Shown: in pieces, positions 57,579-64,000 of the stretch
Layout: each line of letters starts with the position of its first letter
Numbering within the stretch: position 1 is the stretch's first letter
DNA from: Zestomonas carbonaria
Lineage (GTDB): Bacteria > Pseudomonadota > Gammaproteobacteria > Pseudomonadales > Pseudomonadaceae
Reading direction: 5' to 3'
NCBI RefSeq assembly: GCF_904061905.1
Contig: NZ_CAJFCI010000071.1
Location: 3,173 to 67,172 of the forward strand
Length of the DNA: 64,000 nt
The notes under the pieces: model-generated
What the model was told of the DNA's origin: nothing
Databases searched by the model: none
What the model saw: only the letters and a program-made list of their open reading frames with translations
Translations under genes and position numbers: made by a program

Positions 57579-59003
57579 ATGTCGATCCTGAGATTGAAAT
57601 CCTGTTTGTCTGTAGTGGCCGGGCTGGTACTGCTCGGTCAGGCCCTGGCTGCCAACGCTCAATTGCCGGACTTCACCCCCCTGGTCGAGCAAGCAGCGCC
57701 GGCGGTGGTCAACATCAGCACCCGCCAGAAGGTGCCCGATCGCCTGGCCGGGGCGCAGATGCCCGACCTGCAAGGGCTGCCGCCGATCTTCCGCGAGTTC
57801 TTCGAGCGCAGCATCCCGCCGGGCTCGCGTGGCCCCGGTGGCGGGCGCCAGCGCGAAGCCCAGTCGCTGGGCTCGGGGTTCATCATTTCCCCGGACGGTT
57901 ATGTGCTGACCAACAACCACGTGGTCGCGGACGCCGACGAGATCATCGTGCGCCTGTCCGACCGCAGCGAGCTGCAGGCCAAGCTGGTGGGCGCCGATCC
58001 GCGCAGCGACGTGGCCCTGCTCAAGGTCGACGGCAAGAACCTGCCGACCGTCAAGCTGGGCAAGTCGAACGACCTCAAGGTCGGTGAGTGGGTGCTGGCG
58101 ATCGGTTCGCCGTTCGGCTTCGACCACTCGGTGACCGCCGGTATCGTCAGCGCCAAGGGTCGCAGCCTGCCGAACGAGAGCTATGTACCGTTCATCCAGA
58201 CCGACGTGGCGATCAACCCGGGCAACTCCGGTGGTCCGCTGTTCAACCTGAATGGCGAAGTGGTCGGCATCAACTCGCAGATATTCACCCGCTCGGGCGG
58301 CTTCATGGGGCTGTCCTTCGCCATCCCGATCGACGTGGCGCTGGACGTTTCCAACCAGTTGAAGTCCGAGGGCAAGGTCAGCCGCGGCTGGCTGGGCGTG
58401 GTGATCCAGGAAGTGAACAAGGATCTCGCCGAGTCCTTCGGCCTGGACAAGCCGGCCGGTGCGCTGGTGGCGCAGATCATGGAAGACGGTCCGGCGGCCA
58501 AGAGTGGCCTGCAGGTCGGCGACGTGATCCTCAGCATGAATGGCCGTCCGATCATCATGTCTGCCGACCTGCCGCACCTGGTGGGTGGGCTGAAGCCGGG
58601 CAGCAAGGCGACCATGGAAGTCGTCCGCGAAGGTTCGCGCAAGTCCCTGACCGTGACCGTGGGGGCCCTGCCTTCCGAGGGCGAGGAGGGGCTGGCCAGT
58701 GGTGTGCCGGGGGCCGAGCGTAGCAGCAACCGCCTCGGGGTGACCGTGGCCGAGCTGAGCGACGAGCAGAAGAAGGTCCTGGACATCAAGGGCGGCGTGG
58801 TGATCAAGGAAGTGCTCGACGGCCCGGCGGCGCTGATCGGCCTGCGCCCGGGCGATGTCATCACCCACCTGAATAACCAGGCCATCGAGTCGACCGCGGT
58901 GTTCGCCAAGGTCGCCCAGTCGCTGCCGAAGAACCGTTCGGTGTCGATGCGGGTGCTGCGCGAAGGGCGCGCCAGCTTCATCACCTTCAAGCTGGCCGAA
59001 TGA
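57579..59003 (+). CDS. mucD: Periplasmic serine protease MucD (HtrA/DegP family)
   Basis: A 474-residue HtrA protease with a signal peptide ending near AANA-QLPDF. The catalytic triad is His114 (TNNHVV), Asp144 (RSDVALL) and Ser217 (NPGNSGGP), followed by PDZ1 (about 255-345) and PDZ2 (about 370-470). MucD degrades misfolded envelope proteins and dampens AlgU activation. A long GC-rich tract of Gly/Arg (78-95) lies in the LA loop. It is the last gene of the operon before a terminator. Confidence 0.96.
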   Translation: MSILRLKSCLSVVAGLVLLGQALAANAQLPDFTPLVEQAAPAVVNISTRQKVPDRLAGAQMPDLQGLPPIFREFFERSIPPGSRGPGGGRQREAQSLGSGFIISPDGYVLTNNHVVADADEIIVRLSDRSELQAKLVGADPRSDVALLKVDGKNLPTVKLGKSNDLKVGEWVLAIGSPFGFDHSVTAGIVSAKGRSLPNESYVPFIQTDVAINPGNSGGPLFNLNGEVVGINSQIFTRSGGFMGLSFAIPIDVALDVSNQLKSEGKVSRGWLGVVIQEVNKDLAESFGLDKPAGALVAQIMEDGPAAKSGLQVGDVILSMNGRPIIMSADLPHLVGGLKPGSKATMEVVREGSRKSLTVTVGALPSEGEEGLASGVPGAERSSNRLGVTVAELSDEQKKVLDIKGGVVIKEVLDGPAALIGLRPGDVITHLNNQAIESTAVFAKVAQSLPKNRSVSMRVLREGRASFITFKLAE

Positions 59004-59027
59004 CGACGAGGTGGTAAGTGGTGGATG

Positions 59028-59055
59028 AAAGGGCGGCTTGACCGCCCTTTCTTAT
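59028..59055 (+). terminator. Terminator after mucD
   Basis: Arms AAAGGGCGG / CCGCCCTTT around CTTGA, followed by CTTAT. It lies about 25 bases past the mucD stop and separates the operon from lepA. Confidence 0.88.
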
Positions 59056-59161
59056 GCCCGCCGTCCAGCTCCCGGACGTGACGGGGCGGCAGCCCTTCAG
59101 GTAGAATCCCCCGCTATTTTTCGGTGGGCAACCTGCTCCCTGGCCTTTTGAGTGTTGATCC

Positions 59162-60961
59162 GTGAGTGACCTGAGTCATATCCGCAATTTCTCCATCATC
59201 GCCCACATCGACCACGGCAAGTCGACCCTGGCGGACCGCTTCATCCAGCTCTGCGGCGGCCTTTCCGATCGCGAGATGGAGGCCCAGGTGCTGGACTCCA
59301 TGGATCTCGAGCGTGAGCGCGGGATCACCATCAAGGCCCACAGCGTGACCCTGCACTACAAGGCGCAGGACGGCAAAACCTACCAGTTGAACTTCATCGA
59401 CACCCCCGGCCACGTGGACTTCACCTACGAGGTGAGCCGTTCCCTGGCCGCCTGCGAAGGCGCTCTGCTGGTGGTGGACGCCGGCCAGGGCGTGGAAGCG
59501 CAGTCGGTGGCCAACTGCTACACCGCCATCGAGCAGGGCCTCGAGGTCATGCCGGTGCTGAACAAGATGGACCTGCCCCAGGCCGAGCCGGAGCGGGTCA
59601 AGGACGAGATCGAGCACATCATCGGCATCGACGCCACCGACGCCGTGCCTTGCAGCGCGAAGAGCGGCATGGGCGTGATCGACGTGCTGGAGCAACTGGT
59701 CAAGGTCATCCCACCGCCGGAGGGCGAGATCGACGCGCCGTTGCAGGCGCTGATCATCGACTCCTGGTTCGACAACTACCTGGGCGTGGTCTCGCTGGTG
59801 CGGGTCAAGAACGGCCGGGTGAAGAAGGGCGACAAGATCCTGGTGAAGTCGACCGGCAAGGTCCACCAGGTCGACAGCGTTGGCGTGTTCACGCCCAAGC
59901 ACACCTCCACCGAAGACCTCAAGGCCGGTGAAGTGGGCTTCATCATCGCTGGCATCAAGGACATCCACGGCGCGCCGGTGGGCGATACCCTGACCCTGTC
60001 GAGCACGCCGGATGTCGACGTGCTGCCGGGCTTCCAGCGGATCAAGCCGCAGGTCTATGCCGGCCTGTTCCCGGTCAGTTCCGACGATTTCGAGGATTTC
60101 CGCGAGGCGTTGCAGAAGCTGACCCTCAACGACGCCGCGCTGCAGTACGAGCCGGAAAGCTCCGAAGCCCTGGGTTTCGGCTTCCGCATCGGCTTCCTCG
60201 GCATGCTGCACATGGAGATCATCCAGGAGCGCCTGGAGCGCGAATACGACCTGGACCTGATCACCACCGCGCCCACCGTGGTGTTCGAGGTCGTGCTCAA
60301 GAACGGCGAGACCATCTACGTCGATAACCCGTCGAAATTGCCGGATCTGTCGTCGATCGACGAGATGCGTGAACCGATCGTGCGCGCCAATATCCTCGTT
60401 CCCCAGGAGCACCTGGGCAACGTCATCACCCTGTGCATCGAGAAACGCGGCGTGCAGCGTGATATGCAGTTCCTCAGCAGCCAGGTTCAGGTGAGCTACG
60501 ATCTGCCGATGAACGAGGTGGTGCTGGACTTCTTCGACCGCCTCAAGTCGGTGAGCCGTGGCTACGCCTCGCTGGACTACAGTTTCGACCGCTTCCAGGC
60601 CGCCAACCTGGTCAAGCTCGACGTTCTGATCAATGGCGAGAAGGTCGATGCCCTGGCGCTCATCGTTCACCGCGACCAGGCCCACCACAAGGGCCGCGCG
60701 CTGACCGAGAAGATGAAGGAACTGATCCCGCGGCAGATGTTCGACGTGGCGATCCAGGCGGCGATCGGCGGGCAGATCGTGGCTCGCACGACCGTCAAGG
60801 CGCTCAGGAAGAACGTGCTGGCCAAGTGTTATGGTGGCGACGTGTCGCGTAAGCGCAAGTTGCTCGAAAAGCAGAAGGCCGGTAAGAAAAGGATGAAGCA
60901 GGTCGGCAGCGTGGAGATCCCACAGGAAGCCTTCCTCGCCGTGCTCAAGGTGGATAGCTAG
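59162..60961 (+). CDS. lepA: Translation factor LepA (EF4)
   Basis: A 599-residue GTPase. G1 AHIDHGKST lies at 14-22, followed by the switch region DTPGHVDF and NKMDLP. The C-terminal EF4-specific domain ends EIPQEAFLAVLKVDS. It back-translocates ribosomes or affects initiation under stress. A GTG start giving MSDLSHIRNFS is used, typical of the family. lepB follows after 5 bases. Confidence 0.97.
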   Translation: MSDLSHIRNFSIIAHIDHGKSTLADRFIQLCGGLSDREMEAQVLDSMDLERERGITIKAHSVTLHYKAQDGKTYQLNFIDTPGHVDFTYEVSRSLAACEGALLVVDAGQGVEAQSVANCYTAIEQGLEVMPVLNKMDLPQAEPERVKDEIEHIIGIDATDAVPCSAKSGMGVIDVLEQLVKVIPPPEGEIDAPLQALIIDSWFDNYLGVVSLVRVKNGRVKKGDKILVKSTGKVHQVDSVGVFTPKHTSTEDLKAGEVGFIIAGIKDIHGAPVGDTLTLSSTPDVDVLPGFQRIKPQVYAGLFPVSSDDFEDFREALQKLTLNDAALQYEPESSEALGFGFRIGFLGMLHMEIIQERLEREYDLDLITTAPTVVFEVVLKNGETIYVDNPSKLPDLSSIDEMREPIVRANILVPQEHLGNVITLCIEKRGVQRDMQFLSSQVQVSYDLPMNEVVLDFFDRLKSVSRGYASLDYSFDRFQAANLVKLDVLINGEKVDALALIVHRDQAHHKGRALTEKMKELIPRQMFDVAIQAAIGGQIVARTTVKALRKNVLAKCYGGDVSRKRKLLEKQKAGKKRMKQVGSVEIPQEAFLAVLKVDS

Positions 60962-60966
60962 GTTCT

Positions 60967-61821
60967 ATGTCGATCAATTTCCCGCTGTTGCTGGTGCTCG
61001 CCGTGGCTGTCTGCGGCGTGCTCGCCCTCATCGATCTGCTGCTGCTGGCTCCGCGCCGGCGCTCCGCCATCGCTGCCTACCAGGGGCAGGTCGGCGAGCC
61101 CGACCAGGCGGTGATCGACCGTCTCAACAAGGAACCCGTGCTGGTCGAGTACGGCAAGTCGTTCTTCCCGGTGCTGGCCATCGTGCTGGTGCTGCGCTCG
61201 TTCCTGGTCGAGCCCTTCCAGATCCCGTCCGGCTCGATGAAGCCGACCCTGGAAGTGGGCGATTTCATCCTGGTCAACAAGTTCGCCTACGGCATCCGCC
61301 TGCCGGTGCTGGACACCAAGGTGATCGAGGTCGGCGATCCACAGCGCGGCGACGTCATGGTGTTCCGCTATCCGAGCGACCCGAACATCAACTACATCAA
61401 GCGGGTGATCGGCCTGCCGGGCGACGTGGTCCGCTACAGCAGCGACAAGCGCCTGTTCGTCAACGGCCAGCCGGTCGCCGAGACCCTGCTCGGCGAGGAG
61501 CCGGGCAGCCTGGGCACTTCCGCGTTGTACAAGGAAAAGCTGGGCGCGGCCGAGCACCTGATCCGCAAGGAGATGGGCCGCTACCGCATCGAGCCGGGTC
61601 GCGAGTGGACGGTGCCGGAAGGGCACTACTTCATGATGGGCGACAACCGCGACAACTCCAACGACAGCCGCTACTGGAACGATCCGGGGATTCCCAAGGA
61701 ACTGCTCGGCATGGTTCCGGACCAGAACATCGTCGGCAAGGCGTTCGCGGTCTGGCTGAGCTGGCCCGATCCCAAGCTGCGCAACCTGCCCAACTTCTCT
61801 CGGGTCGGCGTGATTCACTGA
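60967..61821 (+). CDS. lepB: Signal peptidase I
   Basis: A 284-residue inner-membrane enzyme with two N-terminal helices (about 4-27 and 64-80). The catalytic Ser90 lies in IPSGSMKPTL and Lys145 in YIKRVIGLPGD, and later motifs GDNRDNSNDSR are intact. It cleaves signal peptides of exported proteins. It lies 5 bases after lepA. Confidence 0.97.
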   Translation: MSINFPLLLVLAVAVCGVLALIDLLLLAPRRRSAIAAYQGQVGEPDQAVIDRLNKEPVLVEYGKSFFPVLAIVLVLRSFLVEPFQIPSGSMKPTLEVGDFILVNKFAYGIRLPVLDTKVIEVGDPQRGDVMVFRYPSDPNINYIKRVIGLPGDVVRYSSDKRLFVNGQPVAETLLGEEPGSLGTSALYKEKLGAAEHLIRKEMGRYRIEPGREWTVPEGHYFMMGDNRDNSNDSRYWNDPGIPKELLGMVPDQNIVGKAFAVWLSWPDPKLRNLPNFSRVGVIH

Positions 61822-61919
61822 TTTGCCGGCACCAGTGAAAAAATGCGGCGCTGTTCACCACGGCGTCGCACGCCATATATAGTCTTGATATTCCAATAAC
61901 GCAGACATTGAGGTCGATC

Positions 61920-62297
61920 ATGGCATTTGCTCGTTCGCAGCGGGGGTTGTCGGTTCTGGGCTGGTTGATGGCGCTGGCCGTGGTGGCGTTCTTCGCCAGC
62001 GCGGTGTTCAAGATGCTGCCGCATTACCTCGATTTCATGGCGATGGAGAAAGCCATTACCTCGGTGGAGTCCGACAAGGCCGCGGACATCCGCAGCGTGC
62101 CCGACTTCTACAGCCATGTCGGCAAGGCCATGCAGATCAACGGGATTCGTGACCTGGATCTGGAAAAGGCCCTGGCGGTGAAGCTCGAGAACAACGAGTT
62201 CCGGGCTCACCTGAAATATGAAAAGCGCGAGTCGCTGATCCAGAATCTCGATCTGGTGGCGCGGTTCGACAAAGAATTCCGTGTGCGTATGCCGTGA
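61920..62297 (+). CDS. DUF4845 pilin-like membrane protein
   Basis: A 125-residue protein with one N-terminal hydrophobic helix (about 13-34) in a type IV pilin-like context (SQRGLSVLGWLMALAVVAFF) and a soluble C-terminal part. It fits DUF4845, which is found between lepB and rnc in many Pseudomonas genomes. Function unknown. The ATG MAFARSQRG was chosen over an upstream TTG. It overlaps rnc by 4 bases. Confidence 0.88.
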   Translation: MAFARSQRGLSVLGWLMALAVVAFFASAVFKMLPHYLDFMAMEKAITSVESDKAADIRSVPDFYSHVGKAMQINGIRDLDLEKALAVKLENNEFRAHLKYEKRESLIQNLDLVARFDKEFRVRMP

Positions 62298-62989
62298 GCC
62301 AATCCCCGTCTCTCAATCGTCTCGAGCGTCAGCTCGGTCATAACTTCAGCAACCAGGACCTGATGGTCCTGGCCCTGACCCACCGCAGTTTCGCCGGGCG
62401 CAACAACGAGCGCCTGGAATTCCTCGGCGATGCCATCCTTAACTTCGTGGCCGGAGAAGCGTTGTTCGCACGCTTCCCGCAGGCCCGCGAAGGCCAGTTG
62501 TCGCGGCTGCGTTCGCGGCTGGTCAAGGGCGAGACCCTGGCCCGCATGGCGCGCGGCTTCGAATTGGGCGAATACTTGCGCCTGGGCTCCGGGGAACTGA
62601 AAAGTGGCGGTTTTCGCCGCGAATCGATCCTCGCCGACGCGCTCGAGGCGCTGATCGGCGCCATCTACCTCGATGCCGGCATGGACGTCGCCCGCGAGCG
62701 CGTGCTGGCCTGGTTGAGCAGCGAGCTGGACGGGCTGACCCTGGTGGATACCAACAAGGACCCGAAGACCCGTTTGCAGGAATTCCTCCAGTCGCGCGGC
62801 TGCGAACTGCCGCGCTACAGCGTGCTGGACATCCAGGGCGAACCGCATTGCCGGACCTTCGTGGTCGAGTGCGAGGTCGTCCTGCTCAACGACAAGACCC
62901 TCGGGCAGGGCGGCAGCCGGCGCATCGCCGAGCAGGTCGCCGCCACCGCAGCCCTGATCGCCCTCGGCGTGGAGAATGGCAATGACTGA
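62294..62989 (+). CDS. rnc: Ribonuclease III
   Basis: A 231-residue endonuclease. The signature NERLEFLGDAILNFV carries metal residues (Glu42, Asp46), DALEALIGAIYLD gives the second acidic pair, and a double-stranded RNA-binding domain ends the protein (about 155-225). It processes rRNA and mRNAs. GTG start overlaps the previous stop. Its end overlaps era. Confidence 0.97.
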   Translation: MSQSPSLNRLERQLGHNFSNQDLMVLALTHRSFAGRNNERLEFLGDAILNFVAGEALFARFPQAREGQLSRLRSRLVKGETLARMARGFELGEYLRLGSGELKSGGFRRESILADALEALIGAIYLDAGMDVARERVLAWLSSELDGLTLVDTNKDPKTRLQEFLQSRGCELPRYSVLDIQGEPHCRTFVVECEVVLLNDKTLGQGGSRRIAEQVAATAALIALGVENGND

Positions 62990-63884
62990 TTCATCCGTGT
63001 CGCGCTGCGGCTATGTGGCCATCGTCGGCCGGCCCAATGTCGGCAAGTCGACGCTGCTCAACCACATCCTCGGCCAGAAGCTGGCGATTACCTCGCGCAA
63101 GCCGCAGACTACCCGCCACAACATGCTGGGCATCAAGACCGAGGACAACGTCCAGGCGATCTACGTCGACACTCCCGGCCTGCACAAGCACGACGACAAG
63201 GCGCTCAACCGCTACATGAACCGCAGCGCCTCGTCGGCCCTCAAGGACGTCGACGTGGTGGTGTTCGTGGTCGACCGCATGCGCTGGACCGAGGAGGACC
63301 AGATGGTCCTCGACCGCGTGCTGCACGTGCGCTGCCCGGTGCTGCTGGCGGTCAACAAGACCGACCGCCTGGACGACAAGGGCGAGCTGATCCCGCACCT
63401 GGCCTGGCTCCAGGAGCAATTGCCGAACGCCGAGATCGTGCCGATCTCCGCCCTGCAGCAGCACAATCTCGACACCCTCGAGCAACTGGTCAACGAGCGC
63501 CTGCCGGAAGGCGAGCACATGTTCCCGGAAGACCAGATCACCGACCGCTCCAGCCGCTTCCTGGCCGCCGAGCTGGTGCGCGAGAAGGTCATGCGCCAGC
63601 TCGGCGCCGAGTTGCCCTACCAGGTCACCGTGGAGATCGAGGAGTTCAAGCAGGAGGGCCGCCTGCTGCACATCCACGCGCTGATCCTGGTGGAACGCGA
63701 AGGGCAGAAGAAGATCATCATCGGCGACAAGGGCGAGCGCATCAAAAGCATCGGCACCGCCGCGCGCAAGGACATGGAGGCGCTGTTCGACTCCAAGGTC
63801 ATGCTCAACCTGTGGGTGAAGGTGAAGGGCGGCTGGTCCGACGATGAGCGCGCCCTGCGCTCGCTGGGCTACACCGACATCTGA
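62982..63884 (+). CDS. era: Ribosome-assembly GTPase Era
   Basis: A 300-residue GTPase. G1 GRPNVGKST is at 16-24, with G3 DTPGLHK and G4 NKTD; the KH RNA-binding domain lies in the last 90 residues (GERIKSIGTAARKDMEALF). Era binds 16S rRNA during 30S assembly. The second ATG was chosen because GGAG lies 7 bases before it. It overlaps rnc by 8 bases. Confidence 0.96.
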   Translation: MTDSSVSRCGYVAIVGRPNVGKSTLLNHILGQKLAITSRKPQTTRHNMLGIKTEDNVQAIYVDTPGLHKHDDKALNRYMNRSASSALKDVDVVVFVVDRMRWTEEDQMVLDRVLHVRCPVLLAVNKTDRLDDKGELIPHLAWLQEQLPNAEIVPISALQQHNLDTLEQLVNERLPEGEHMFPEDQITDRSSRFLAAELVREKVMRQLGAELPYQVTVEIEEFKQEGRLLHIHALILVEREGQKKIIIGDKGERIKSIGTAARKDMEALFDSKVMLNLWVKVKGGWSDDERALRSLGYTDI

Positions 63885-63887
63885 GCC

Positions 63888-64000
63888 ATGCAGGCCAGCC
63901 CCTCGTCGGCGTTCGTCCTGCACAGCCGGCCCTACAAGGAAACCAGCGCGCTGGTCGATCTGTTCACGCCGCAGGGGCGGCTGCGCGCCGTGCTGCGCAA
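63888..64000 (+). CDS. recO: DNA repair protein RecO, partial
   Basis: An open frame starts MQASPSSAFVLHSRPYKETS and runs into the window end. The opening SRPYKETSALVDLFT is the conserved RecO N-terminal OB-fold start. RecO with RecR loads RecA on gapped DNA. It is 3 bases after the era stop and is 3'-truncated only by the window. Confidence 0.88.
   Translation, partial: MQASPSSAFVLHSRPYKETSALVDLFTPQGRLRAVLR

Overview
The window is a high-GC, gene-dense stretch of a Pseudomonas chromosome. The gene content matches the P. aeruginosa lineage: wrbA-arsC-yihY, proS-oprD, dapE-ndvB, opdH-tctCBA with tctDE, nadB/algU-mucABCD and lepA-lepB-rnc-era-recO. Compared from memory, MucA (203 aa), the OprD-type porin and the dense GTAGGAGC-type REP sequences look too different for P. 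aeruginosa itself. A close relative of the P. citronellolis / nitroreducens / knackmussii type is more likely (inference). No plasmid, phage, transposase, CRISPR array, tRNA or rRNA gene was seen. The window is essentially core genome carrying many small dispersed repeats.

Layout. 1-600: tandem REP-bearing repeats. 0.6-13.2 kb: a DUF2069 membrane protein, wrbA, an ArsC-like protein, a YihY-family membrane protein, two small unknown genes, a large PilZ protein, a thioredoxin-like lipoprotein, acylphosphatase, a lipoprotein, proS, an OprD-family porin, a HIT protein, slyX, and a membrane protein with a cold-shock domain. 13.3-26.3 kb: a GGDEF protein, a chemoreceptor, a giant HrpA helicase with an in-frame REP pair, a methyltransferase, DUF3087, a HAD phosphatase, a Mut7-C protein, VF530, a CvfB-like S1 protein, a glutathione transferase and a HIT protein. 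26.5-31.5 kb: a Gld-like ABC operon (ATPase, permease, auxiliary protein, DUF4340) followed by a CspA-type gene with a long leader. 31.5-41.5 kb: rlmA, dapE, ndvB, an iron-type alcohol dehydrogenase, tcdA, ung, a lipoprotein and a VOC protein.

41.5-49.2 kb is a tricarboxylate uptake locus. It has an outer-membrane porin (opdH), a periplasmic binding protein (tctC), membrane subunits (tctB, tctA) and an AbrB-type permease overlapping tctA. The divergent two-component system tctD-tctE faces opdH across about 200 bp that hold a short palindrome. 49.2-54.5 kb: a family-3 binding protein, an HDOD protein, ygfZ, sdhE, ygfX and nadB. 54.5-59.0 kb: algU-mucA-mucB-mucC-mucD, the envelope-stress sigma factor with its anti-sigma system and protease, preceded by two good AlgU-type promoters. 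59.2-64.0 kb: lepA-lepB-DUF4845-rnc-era-recO, with recO cut by the window end.

The most unusual observations are an in-frame REP pair inside hrpA, a pair of related composite repeats whose copy next to sdhE carries a nine-unit heptamer tract, a tandem 161-bp REP array, a long inverted repeat upstream of the OprD gene, and A-rich Hfq/Crc-type motifs just upstream of oprD, opdH and tctC. I did not find a clearly new multi-gene system; the best candidates for further work are the repeat structures, the Gld-like/DUF4340 operon and the extra permease in the tricarboxylate operon.
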